Assembly (NCBI GenBank): GCA_012295275.1
Contig: CM022679.1
Span: forward strand, 21,235,110-21,299,109
DNA from: Chrysomallon squamiferum
Taxonomy: Eukaryota > Mollusca > Gastropoda > Neomphalida > Peltospiridae
Reading direction: 5' to 3'
Length of the DNA stretch: 64,000 nt
In this document: piece by piece, positions 52,687 through 63,793 of the stretch
Numbering within the stretch: the first letter of the stretch is position 1
How the letters are laid out: every line of letters starts with the position of its first letter
Made by a program: the position numbers and the translations under genes
The notes under the pieces: model-generated
Told to the model about the DNA's origin: nothing
The model's input: only the letters and a program-made list of their open reading frames with translations
Databases searched by the model: none

Positions 52687-52873
52687 GAAATAAGGAATGA
52701 AAAAAAATAGTAAAAGTGAAAAAAAGGCTTCAGCAAATCCGTTTTCCGGCTTTCTTCCTTGGTTCCACATTGTGAATTCTCTCAGAGATGTGAAACAGTT
52801 TTTTGTTTTGAATAAAATAAAAAAAAAAAAATTAAAAATAATAATAATTATTATTATAATAATAAAAGGAAAG

Positions 52874-52904
<31 letters not shown>

Positions 52905-53389
52905 ATCAGCAAATAAATTTTTCGGCTTCCTTCCTTGCTACACATTGAGAATTATCTCAGAGATGAGTCATTACGTCTGTCTGTCTGTTTGTTTTATTTG
53001 TCCAGTCTCTTCTTTTAATTCTTTTTCGGTTTCCATAACTTAACTGTTTACGCAACTGCAAGTTATTGAATTTGTTCATTTTTTCAAAAGTTTCATCCTT
53101 GAAGCAACAGTGTATTGATTCGTTTAATCATAGGAGCTGTCTCTTGCACACCCAGTTGTTCACTTTAAACAGTACAGAAATATAACTCAGAACTTCAGTT
53201 CCAGCTGTTCGTGAAAGACATGTTTACAAATTCCCTTGTTACCGTTGTCAGGATATATAGTCCAATCAATGAATGACGTCATAATGAATTATAATTTAGT
53301 TTACGTCATTACTGTATATAAATTTTATAACTGCATAGCAATGTTAAATTGTAATTATATTGTTTTAATGCCAATAATTTGCACACACA

Positions 53390-53470
<81 letters not shown>

Positions 53471-54004
53471 TTCATCATATTTCGGAACCTTGCATTTTAT
53501 TCACACTCATACGTTAATATCGTCTTCATAGCTAAAATATTATTTTTATCAGCATATTTATTTATTCCATATTACTTTGAAATACATCTCCTACCGTTTT
53601 TCGTCCACTGAGATTTTTTTCGGAACCAGTTCGAGTCAGACTAGATTTGGTATACTTGGTAAACGAGCGAAAGTGAAATTTCAGTTACGCACGGAGATTT
53701 CCCAGCGGAAATTACCGAACTGGAAAATGTAATTACCCAACATTGTGAGCCCAGCAGTCACAATAAAACATCATTAATAGCACCGCGTATGTCCTGTACC
53801 CTTAGAGGCGCAGTGGTTAACACGCTGGAACCAGGCCTGTTTGGCTTTAGGATCAATGCGTAATGTCGGCTTTTTATCTCCGAACTAAAATAACGAAACA
53901 AAACCAGCATGAATGAGATAGAAATAATAATAATAGTAATAATAATAATAATAATAAAATAATAATAAAAAATAAAATAAAAAATAATAATGATAATAAA
54001 AAAG

Positions 54005-54050
<46 letters not shown>

Positions 54051-57000
54051 CATCAATAAATAATAAACAGCGATAAATAATTTTGCTTAAGGGCATTTTA
54101 GAGTACCAAAAGTTACTTTTGTTTTTCTGTTACATAAAAGAGAGAGGAAACCAGTTTCTCAGATATAAAGAAATACGTAAAGAGACTTTACGCCCTATTT
54201 CATCTCCGACAAATTCTCTAATAAGCCAAAGTTCTCCAGAGAGACGTCAATGAACTTCATGAAATGTTCTAAATTTGACTGACTGATTCGAATCCTTTTT
54301 ATTTACTAGAAGAGCAGGTGCTATGAACGTCTCTACCAAAGTCAGTTCAAGGTTAAATGTTTTGAACGGACATTAGATACCGAACGAAGATGATAGTTTA
54401 TAATAGTAAATCACACGATCTCCTAGACCATCGATCCTGAAATTATAACAAAGAAACGGGTCTGTTAATGTTCTCAGCTGAATTCTCTTGATTGAAGAAT
54501 TCACTTCAACGTGCAGACTTTAGGAGCAATTTAAAGAGCGTCTGAAATGTCTAAATTCACAGCAGGGACACGATCTCTGAGACTACCAACCTTGAAACTA
54601 CGAAAAAGAAACGGATCTGGTAGATCTATTAATGTTCTCAGCTGAATTCTCTTGATTGAAGAATTCACTTGAACATGCAGATTTTAGAAGCAATCTAAAG
54701 ATCGTCTGAATGTATAAATTCACAGCAGGGACAGTGTCTCTGAAACAATCGACCTTGAAACTACAAAAAATAGGCTGGTCTATTCTCAGCTGAATACTCT
54801 TGGTTGAAGAATGTAGAAGCAATCTGAAGGGTTTCCGAAATGTCCAAAATAATAGCAAATGAAATAAATGATTGCAACATACTGTTGATTCCTTAAATCA
54901 ATTTACATGGGGTACGGAGTAAAAAAATAAATAAAAATAAAAATAATAAAAACTGTTCGAATTTGATGAGAATTAACAAGAGACTGACTGTTTTTAATTA
55001 TTCTCTTGGTAGACAGAGATTGCTACTTATCGCTATTCGTTCACTGTGGAGAAAAAAAGTGACAGGAGATTTCACACAAGGTCATTACAGACGTGCGACT
55101 GAGAAAGGTCTGTCAATTATTTCGAGTGTGAAATAAAGCCTACAGGCAAGCTTCTTCCATCGACAGATTCTTGCTCAACCAGAAAATGACACTCACTGTC
55201 ACTCCGCTGCCAAGCACCTGATGTTAAGTATGTTTTTAAAAATGTTTCAACAGCGTCGATGTGTTTTTTATGTCACCATTGTCCATTTACGTTGTCTGGT
55301 AAATGAATCGTAGAGCGCAGTTGAGTCTGATGTGTTGTGTTTTATGAAATCAATGGACATGAAAAAAAGAAAATAATCACCGAGGCTTTAAAGTCTTTGG
55401 ATCTCCTCTGGCAGCTGTTGTTCTAGGCTGTGCGTCCAATAATTCACCTACGATGATGGGTGCAGGAAAAGCATTTCGATATTCTATTAATCATTATGAC
55501 AGGAGTTAGTTATAACGAGCGACTTGCGTAATTCATCATTGCAGGCCAGTTATCTGTATTATGTTCATTATGAAATTAAAACGCTTGGAGTGTCATTTTT
55601 TTCCCCTTTATTTTATTTTATTTTTTTAAATTTTATTTTATTAACCTTGTTAAATTACCTTTGTCTATTTCGGTGTATATGACTATAAAAATAGCTGGCG
55701 AAAGAAAATTATAGCTATTAACTGAATAATTATAATAACGAATGGCGTACAATGATATGATAAGGTTTCATATGGTGTGGTAAAAGTGTTTTCTCAAATT
55801 TTCTAATTTATTTTTTTATTGTTATCCTAGCTCAACACAGAATAGCAATGCACTGTTTTTGAATTGTATGAGTAGATTAGTTTGTTAGATAAAAATGCAT
55901 CTAAATTGTTAGTTATCAGAAGTGAACTGGTTAGATATAATAGAGGTTTAAGTACAAGAAGAACATGCAGTAGTGAAATGGTTGAGATATAAAGAGATAT
56001 CGTTTTCGTGAGTGTTGCCATTAGACAATTTCCTGTATAATCTGCGTTTTGAAGGCAAAAGTACATTTATTCTTTCTTGCGTATCTAATACGTAGAAACA
56101 CGTGCGATGGAAGCCGTGTTGTTCTGACCTTCATGATACCATTAAAAATCATACACCTGATATTAATTAACTGTTAATTAAAAAAATATCTTGACCTAGC
56201 AAAAAAACAAACAAGAATCTTAACGATTTTCTATTCCTTTCTCTCATTAATTCGCTGGAACGTTGCTGTAAATTGAAGCAGTTTATTTATTTTCAATTTA
56301 CGTTTATTATTATTTTTACAACCATCCGCACGCAGTAGTTTATTTCAGAATAGTGTGACAGATTTCATTCACGCATATTAAAACTTCGTTAACAAAAGGT
56401 TATTTCCCTCTGACTAAGACCAAAACAGTAGTTCTATTTTCCTTTCTTTTATTTTTTTTTTTTTTTTTTTTATTTAATTTTGTTGGAGGTTTGGAATGGG
56501 TGGTCACAATAATGGCCCATATAACGAGACTTTAACTTCAGAGGTCACTGCAACATCTTGTTATTCTTACAAGGGAAGATTCGTTTTAGTTCACTGGCTT
56601 AGCGGACACGTGATCTCAGGAACTCTTCACGATTCATGCTGATTTCAGAAAAAGAAAAAGAACCGTTTTGGGTTTTTTTCTTTCCTTCTTCCATTATGCT
56701 TCAACTGATGGCTTTTGACACCGCGTGCAGCAGAACGCTGACTCGAATCTGGACAGTAAATGAGACGACGGCTGAAACACAGCGGTAACGATTTGCTGAT
56801 ATTTTCTCATGTGACAACCTTTACGACGCTACGTGATTTCAATCGCTTTTCTTTTTTTCTTTTTTTAAACACGGTAATTGAAAAAAAAAAAAAAAAAAAA
56901 AAAAAAAAGAAGAAGAAATGTCATTAAAACCAATATCACCGTGTTACCGTCGATGCCTCCTAGGTCTAACATATGCATCTAAATCAACACATTATTATTA

Positions 57001-60000
57001 TTATTATTATTATTATTTTTCACTTGACACGTGTGATAAATGACTATTTCTTGTTTATTGTGTTGGTTTCCGGCAGCTCACTGCTTCTAGCGTACAGATG
57101 AAAATCAGTTAAATGAAGGTTTTTTTTTTTTTCAATATCAAGATATTAAATTAAACAGTTTTGGGTTTTATTTTATTATGTTATGATTTTATAAATAACT
57201 GCTGGAAAAGGTTATGAAAAAGGAGATGTATAAAGTTTTTGAATCATTTCCGCTCAGTTCACTATTTTACCTGTCTTGTGCTCCTCAAAGATCCTCAAAG
57301 TTCCATTTAACAAAGGTAGTCTTTTTTTTTTTTTTTGCGACATATGGAAAGGTGCGTGAAAAGGAATCCTTTCTGCTAACAAAAAAGAGTAGCTCATTGC
57401 ATGAAGGCTGCGGGTTTCCCCTCTGCTTATTTCCACAACCTTTAACCATATGTATAGCCATATTTAAAAGATAATTTCATCTTTTCATGTTTCTATCATT
57501 ATATAAAGCTTTTTTGACACCCTTTACATTTTATCGTATATATTTGTTATATAGCCACTTTTTTGCCACAAACTTTAATTTTTTAAAATATTTTTTATAT
57601 CCCTTTTTGTTATTATTAAAATTATTATTAAAGTTCATTCTTCAGTGAACACTTCTTTTTTCTTGACCAGTATTTAAATGGGAAAATGGTTTTATCGTCT
57701 TTTTAAAATTTAATATACATAGTGTGTGTTCGTATTCGTGTACATGCGTGATGTGGATGGGTATGTGTGTGTGACTGCGTTATTTCTTTACAGAGCACCC
57801 ATTTCATGGAGTAACAAGATATTAGTGCATTCGTTTAAGTTAAACAAAACATTTAATAATATGAAAGAAAACCACATAATTATCAAGGTAATAAATAAAA
57901 ATCAAATAACCCTCTTCTACATAAACAAATCAATATCGTGCGTGCATGCGTTTGTCCGTGTGTGTGTGTGTGTGTGTGGGTTAATAATAAACGTCGCCAT
58001 TTTGAATTTCAGCCGTTGCTGCCTCGGACAGGGCGTCTCGCGAGGAGATTCGGCGAGAGAACGAGCACCTGTCCGCGGAACTGGACGTCGCCCAGAGAGA
58101 GTACAAGAAGCTGAAGCAGATCGTCGAGCAGCTGGACAGGGAGTACGAGGAGTCGAAAGACTTCGACCCGGTGAGACGCTACAAGAGGCTGAAAGGGATG
58201 ATCAAAAGGACAATCCTCCACCTGCACCTCGACCCCGACCAGAAGGGGTCGACGCAGAGGGTCGTGGGACTGGTGCAAGGGAGCAAAGACTACGCCCAGC
58301 AGATGGAGAGCCAGAAGAGACGCGGAGAACGAATATCAAGTACGTGTGTCTGTCTGTGATTTTCATAGTTATATACGTGTGTCTGTGATTTTCATAGTTA
58401 TATATGTCTGTTTGTGGTTTTCATAGTTATATATGTGTGTCTGTGATTTTCATAGTTATATTGTCTGTGATTTTCATTGTTATATATGTGTGTATTTGTG
58501 ATTTTCATAGTTATATATGTATGTTTATGATTTTCATAGTTATATATGTGTTTGTGATTTCCATAGTTATATTTGTCTGTTTTTGATTTTCATAGTTATA
58601 TACGTGTGTTTGTGATTTTCATAGTTATATACGTGTGTTTGTGATTTTCATAGTTATATACGTGTGTTTGTGATTTTCATAGTTATATACGTGTGTCTGT
58701 GATTTTCATAGTTATATACGTGTGTCTGTGATTTTCATAGTTATATATGTCTGTTTGTGGTTTTCATAGTTATATATGTGTGTCTGTGATTTTCATAGTT
58801 ATATTGTCTGTGATTTTCATAGTTATATTGTCTGTGATTTTCATTGTTATATATGTGTGTATTTGTGATTTTCATAGTTATATACGTATGTTTATGATTT
58901 TCATAGTTATATATGTGTTTGTGATTTCCATAGTTATATTTGTCTGTTTTTGATTTTCATAGTTATATACGTGTGTTTGTGATTTTCATAGTTATATTTG
59001 TCTGTTTGTAATTTTCATAGTATTTATGTATGATTGTGATTTTCATGGTTATGTATGCGGGTTTATCAATTTCATAATTATATATGTGTTTATATTTCTT
59101 ATGATAGTACGGTAATTATCGCATTAATTATTATCACAAACAATATGAGTTCATACAAGCAGCAGGAATTTTTATCACAACCAGTACAAGTTCTTACTCA
59201 TCACAACCCCTGGAGTTCATCCTTATTATCACAACCAGTACGATTTTATACTTATTATCACAACCAGTACGATTTTTATACTTATTATCACAACCAGTAT
59301 GATTTTATACTTATTATCACAACAGTATGATTTGTACTTACTATCACAACCAATATGATTTATACTTATTATCACAACCAGCACGATTTTATACTTATTA
59401 TCACAACCAGTATGAATTCATACTTAGTATCGCAACCAGTATGAATTTTCATACTTATTATCTTCATACCATATCGAAGACGTACTTAATAACACGTCAA
59501 GCAGAAAGCGGGATGGGATCACTGTGTTTTTTTATTTTAATGAACAAGTGATTGAAACATTAACGTGCAGCAAACAGGGTTTTCTGGTTCAGCAAGCACT
59601 CACTCCGTGTACGTGATAAAACTTTAAGTCTCGATCCAGACACGAAATTAATGTCTGAACCCCAAAGATACGCCAGTTTAACCACGACCACATGATTGAA
59701 TCATTTCTCCAGACAGAAATGTAGACGTCTCCGTTTTTATAATGGTCAGTGCTGAACACATACTTCTTGTTAATCGTTGCTGGTGCTGTCTCACTGATAG
59801 GTGACGTTACAGCGGGGGATGTTAAAGTGTAACAAACTCTCTGCCAATACTTAACACTGTGTATTAGATTAGCACATGTTAAGAGAAGGTCAAAATGAAA
59901 AAGAACGCGTCTTGGACTCAACTCTCTCTGACGAATTGTAACAATTTGTGTCCTTGCTTGAACAGCGTCTAACGTGCAGTTAGTAAGCGGATGGATTGTC

Positions 60001-60386
60001 TTAATAAATGTGGACATTTTAAATCTAGCGACAACAGAAAGACTCTTTTGTTAACTGAATATGCTACATTACTTAACACATTACTCATGGGTCGTGTTAG
60101 TTATACAGTCACGTGATACGGTTTTTGTCTGTTTTGTATTTCTTTCTTTCCCTTTACTCGGCCCGGCATATAGAGTTTAAATATTCTAAAAAAGTTTTTT
60201 TTAGTGTGTTATATCATCCTGTAAAGAACAATGAAACCCGAATTTTTCCTTAAGAAATTCGTCTGTTGATAATCTGTTTACTGACACACCTAAATCCGCT
60301 TTACAAACATACACATAAACATGTATACTTAACATATACACAAACACACATACACACTAAAACAATTTTAATTAATTAATTAATTA

Positions 60387-60441
<55 letters not shown>

Positions 60442-61071
60442 TATTATTTTATTTGTATTTATTATTTTATTTATTTATTTGTTTGTTTGTCTCTTTTTTT
60501 TTGGCTTCCTTATCCTAGAAACAAAGCAGAAATATATATGATGTATATTTTAGGAATGCCTGAAGGCGTGTTTTTGCGCAAACATAAATAAATAAATATA
60601 TATATATAGACATTTACTCAGTATTTTTCCTGTACAATTATGATAATACGTCATACAACTATTATTCTGAAAACCGGAGTCGTAACAAGAGTAATGTTAC
60701 CCGAATTTTTCTTTAACAAATTTTCCTATTAACGCTCTGAGTTCAGCCACGCCTAAATCCGCTTGTAAATCATCAGAGATATTATCAGCGAACTTTCAAA
60801 CAATGATCACAGCTGGCATACAGAATTTTGTTTTGGTTGTGTTAAAACGGCGTTCAGCTGCTAAGTATTATGTCACTGCTTGAAGTAATAACGTGACTGT
60901 CGATAAATGTAACACGTTGTCTTGTTCAGATTCAAACATAAATACACCGTCTATAAATACACCGTCTATAAATACACCGTCTATAAATACACCGTCAGAA
61001 ACACGCGCATGTACACTCACATATCTATCTATCTGTCTGTCTGTCTGTCTGTCTGCATGTATGTATATATA

Positions 61072-61119
<48 letters not shown>

Positions 61120-61829
61120 TATACATACATACATACATACATGCAGACATGCAGGTTTACCTTTTGGCCAAGATCCAAAAAGCATTTTATTATACGAAGG
61201 GCGATAACTCTAACAAGCTTACTAACAAATAAAATTTGGCGGCGGACATTTGAATTAATACTTTCGAAATGTGCGGGGGAAAAATGGTTTCCCTTTCAGT
61301 ATGCTTTTCAGCAATGTAAACAGGTTGACAACATTTTTATTTTATTGTATTGTATTTTGTTTTACTTTGTTTTGTTTTGTTTTATATTGTTTTATTTATT
61401 TATTGTTTTGTTTTATATTATTTATTACTTCCTGATATTGTAAATTTATCAACATCATTTTGGATTATTAACATTTCTATTTTTTTTTTATTATTATTAT
61501 TCTAGAGAGAGACAATATGATTCTTTTTTTTTTATCATTCACACAGAAATATAAATACTGTTTTACTAATCGCAAATTTATTATCTAGTGTAAATGCTAA
61601 TCTGTAACTCACTCTCTGTTTTGCAGAAATGGAAAAAGAAGATATCGCAGCAGACAGTCGCAAAATGCACGAACAAATCAAGGAGTATCGTCGCAAATGC
61701 TCAATTATCCGTGACTTGATCATTCAAATGGAACAGGGATACAATAATTCAAAACGTTACGTCATGATACAGCGCTACAGACTAATTAAAAACATGGTCA
61801 AAACAGTGATTCACGACAAACTTATATAA
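51261..61829 (+). CDS. Uncharacterised 209-residue helical protein with a duplicated module (3 coding exons)
   Basis: Joined exons 51261-51360, 58013-58339 and 61627-61829 total 630 nt; phases match (1 to 1 at both joins), giving 209 residues and TAA. Residues 1-34 (MDFLGYLDHI...) are a mixed N-terminal part without signal peptide. About 42-82 is highly charged and heptad-like (coiled coil likely). A module at 61-103 recurs at 160-205: E-Y-[KR]-[KR], I-[VI], L, Y-x-x-S-K, R-Y, K-x-M-[IV]-K and H fall at matching places. No transmembrane segment is seen. Exon 2 is GC-rich and exon 3 AT-rich. I do not recognise the family; a cytoplasmic or nuclear scaffold or binding protein is only a guess. 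The start is chosen because an in-frame TGA lies at 51231 and ATG 51261 (GACATGG) is the first in-frame ATG after it. The weakest point is the first donor. Confidence 0.6.
53800..53900 (+). mobile_element. tRNA-derived SINE head
   Basis: AGGCGCAGTGGTTAACACGC (box A, from 53806) and GGATCAATGC (box B, 53850-53859) are spaced about 34 bases apart, as in tRNA promoters. The rest does not fold as a tRNA. The 3' limit is approximate. Confidence 0.6.
54403..54860. repeat. About 160-bp tandem repeat, three copies
   Basis: Units begin near 54430, 54588 and 54751 with a TTGAAACTAC-like start and share TTCTCAGCTGAATTCTCTTG, GAAGAATTCACTT and CACAGCAGGGACA. The third copy is shortened in the middle. 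Confidence 0.9.
58013..58339 (+). CDS. Novel gene exon 2: charged coiled-coil exon with first module
   Basis: Acceptor TTTTGAATTTCAG ends at 58012 and donor TCA A|GTACGT is at 58340; phase 1 to 1, 109 codons without a stop. Codons are strongly GC-ending (CTG, GAC, GTC, GAG). It encodes REEIRRENEHLSAELDVAQR and then the module EYKKLKQIVEQLDREYEESK through KRLKGMIKRTILH. Confidence 0.8.
58341..59060. repeat. 27-bp minisatellite, about 25 copies, with a 343-bp higher-order duplication
   Basis: Units read GTGATTTTCATAGTTATATA plus a CGTGTGT or TGTGTGT link. Variant units (short ATTGTCTG, TTGTGGTTTTC, TTTCCATAG) recur in the same order from 58404 and from 58747, so a block of 343 bp was duplicated as a whole. 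Confidence 0.95.
59170..59462. repeat. 29-30 bp tandem repeat, about 10 copies
   Basis: Units read TATCACAACCAGTAYGATTT plus TATACTTAT. The first and last copies are diverged. Confidence 0.92.
59589..60017 (-). CDS. Unrecognised antisense open frame, 142 codons (doubtful)
   Basis: ATG at 60017-60015 on the minus strand, stop near 59589. Composition is mixed with no repeat (MSTFIKTIHPLTNCTLDAVQ, TINKKYVFSTDHYKNGDVYI). It lies inside intron 2 of the plus-strand gene. A frame this long free of simple sequence is unusual here, but no domain, splice site or promoter is recognised. Confidence 0.25.
   Translation of the reverse strand: MSTFIKTIHPLTNCTLDAVQARTQIVTIRQRELSPRRVLFHFDLLLTCANLIHSVKYWQRVCYTLTSPAVTSPISETAPATINKKYVFSTDHYKNGDVYISVWRNDSIMWSWLNWRIFGVQTLISCLDRDLKFYHVHGVSAC
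61627..61829 (+). CDS. Novel gene exon 3: second module and C terminus
   Basis: Acceptor CTCTGTTTTGCAG ends at 61626. AA joins the A of exon 2 to make Lys, then MEKEDIAADSRKMHEQIKEY and onward to HDKLI and TAA (61827-61829). Composition is AT-rich, unlike exon 2, although the encoded module is related. Confidence 0.8.
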
Positions 61830-62105
61830 CAGCGTTACGTGTCGTTGTGTTGTGTTACTACTCTATGTTAGGCAACGTTATATTATGTTGGTTACGTTAC
61901 GTTATTTTACGTTTGTTTACGTTACATTATGTTAATTACGTTATGGTGTTTTATACTGTTATGCAGTCTTACGTTACATAATGCTACCTTGTTTTACGTT
62001 AGGATACTTCAGGTTACGGCTATGTTATGTTTTATTACGTTGTTATGCTCATTTATATTATGTTAGTTACTTTACGTTACATTTCGTTTTTATGTTATGT
62101 TATTT

Positions 62106-62190
<85 letters not shown>

Positions 62191-62330
62191 TAAAAATGCT
62201 GCCAAAACAATTACAGTTATTTGTGACAAAAATCATAAGCGTTTAATAATTTTGTAAATTTTTGCCGGATTAATTTTTCATATCGTTCGGAAAGTGTTTA
62301 AACGTGTCTTTTAAAATAAAATATATATCC
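61830..62330 (+). other. 3' UTR of the novel gene (probable)
   Basis: Right after the stop lies a degenerate TTACGT/GTTACGTTA-rich stretch (61834-62100), then an AAT array passing into ATT (62108-62188). A candidate AATAAA is at 62315-62320. The 3' end is tentative. Confidence 0.45.
62108..62188. repeat. AAT array inverting to ATT (snap-back)
   Basis: About nine AAT units are followed without spacer by about eighteen ATT units, so the transcript could form a long A-U hairpin. Confidence 0.95.
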
Positions 62331-62334
62331 TATA

Positions 62335-62985
62335 TATTAAATACTACTACTACTACCACTACTACTACTACTACTACCAATAATAATAATAATAATAAAT
62401 ATAATGATAATAATAACAATAACAACAACAAAATAAAAAAATAATAATAAAAAAATAAAATAAATGAAAACAAATAATAATAAAATAAAATAAAATAATA
62501 AATTGTGCTTTGACATTTACAAATATAGCAAGTTCTGAGCTTCTCTATAACGTGTGCTTTTGCGCTGCACCAGAAGCGGCTATCCGGTGCCACAGTTTCA
62601 GTGTATTGTCTTAATTAACAATTCTGTAAATGTATGATGAGCGACCTTTCATAATATGTGACGTAAGAACATGCTGCTAAGGCTAAAGAATAAATTCGAA
62701 TTTCAAATCCTTCCTTTTAGTTCACTGGATACCTTGAGAATAGCTATATTGCGGATCTTTGTCTTGAATGTTCTAGAATGCGCTCAGATTAACATGCTGT
62801 TATGAATGATAATCACGTCTAACTTTATGCTTGTTTGTTTTTGTATCCATGTGTGTTAGTATGTATGTAAGAAATTACTGCCGAAAGAGGTTAAATGGAT
62901 GTAATTTTACATATATTGTGATTTTCGCAAAATGCTCGTGATGTTGACACTACTGACGCCATGTTTGTGACGTCACTATTCCGTC
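62335..62985. other. Intergenic stretch after the novel gene
   Basis: ACT array (62343-62375) and AAT-rich sequence (62380-62500), then mixed sequence with a perfect CRE octamer (62968-62975). No gene seen. Confidence 0.45.
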
Positions 62986-63053
62986 TGGTCAGTTGGTTCA
63001 GTAATGGAATAGTGTTCCGGTTTTGTTGTTGTCCGATTCACATCCCTCATTAC

Positions 63054-63099
<46 letters not shown>

Positions 63100-63100
63100 C
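62986..63100 (+). mobile_element. tRNA-derived SINE head with ATT tail
   Basis: TGGTCAGTTGGTTCAG (box A, 62986) and GTCCGATTCAC (box B, 63031) sit at tRNA-like spacing, and the element runs into a pure ATT array (63055-63099), a usual SINE 3' end. The 5' limit is approximate. Confidence 0.55.
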
Positions 63101-63226
63101 TGACATTATTTTGTTACAATGAATTTGGGACATACATTTCACGTAGAAAACTGCGACAATGCTGTTTTTTAAATAATTAAATCTTGAGGAATACGAATCG
63201 GACTGACTATATTGCTTCTGTGTCTG

Positions 63227-63559
63227 TCAGTGACAGAGACTCCAATGTGTCTTTGGTGTTTCATCACCATCTCCATTTTGTTGTATCGCCTTATGCTGAG
63301 TATTTATAAATCTGAATGTGTTTCTCCTTTCTCCGATGCTACGTGTAAGGTGATATCCACTTTTGCTGTTTTTAAATAAATATATATTATATAATTTTAA
63401 AGCTACATATTTTGTGGAAAATAAAATGTATGAAATTAAGCCGGCTTTAAAAAAATTTTTGTTGTGTTCAGATGAAATTATAATCTGTTTGTCCTGCTCA
63501 TCATCTGCTGTTAAAGATTTCAAAAGCCCCGACACTGACAGAAAGTTTGTGAATGTCAT
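63227..63559 (-). CDS. Unrecognised open frame, 110 codons (doubtful)
   Basis: ATG at 63559 on the minus strand, stop at 63227. Mixed composition (LLKSLTADDEQDKQIIISSE, RNTFRFINTQHKAIQQNGDG). No domain is recognised. It may be part of a repeat element or chance. Confidence 0.2.
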   Translation of the reverse strand: MTFTNFLSVSGLLKSLTADDEQDKQIIISSEHNKNFFKAGLISYILFSTKYVALKLYNIYLFKNSKSGYHLTRSIGERRNTFRFINTQHKAIQQNGDGDETPKTHWSLCH

Positions 63560-63599
63560 TTAAAAATAAATATGCAAGTATTAACATTAAATAGATGCA

Positions 63600-63649
63600 T
63601 ATCAAGAGAACACTCTTGAAGTAATGATTTTCCAAGATTGTTTTGCAGA

Positions 63650-63681
<32 letters not shown>

Positions 63682-63762
63682 GCATACGGATGAACGTATA
63701 CGTACATGCATATATAATGAGTATATATATATATATACACGTACAACAGTACATACATACAA

Positions 63763-63793
<31 letters not shown>

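Larger units (their letters stand above)
51361..58012 (+). other. Intron 1 of the novel gene (6.65 kb)
   Basis: Starts with CpG-rich sequence and a perfect CRE octamer (51697-51704). Then TA/CATA repeats (51812-52150), an AAT array (52614-52683), a diverged pair of roughly 70-bp copies (52726-52797 and 52903-52972), a CA array (53384-53469), a SINE head (53800-53900), AAT (54008-54050), a roughly 160-bp tandem repeat (54403-54860) and A/T homopolymers (56448-56472, 56880-56908). No further exon in the right phase was found. Confidence 0.6.
58340..61626 (+). other. Intron 2 of the novel gene (3.3 kb)
   Basis: Nearly the first 700 bases are a 27-bp repeat that starts at the donor. A 29-30 bp repeat follows (59170-59462), then an antisense 142-codon frame (59589-60017), an ATT array (60390-60440), four copies of a 15-bp unit ATAAATACACCGTCT (60940-60998) and TA/CA repeats (61064-61135). 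Confidence 0.75.

Noticed and set aside
57726-58388. A 220-codon frame covering the GC-rich exon in another frame (ERAPVRGTGRRPER-like)
   Set aside because: It is the +1 shadow of exon 2. Only the frame with EYKKLKQIVEQL joins exons 1 and 3 in phase and gives heptad-like sequence and the duplicated module.
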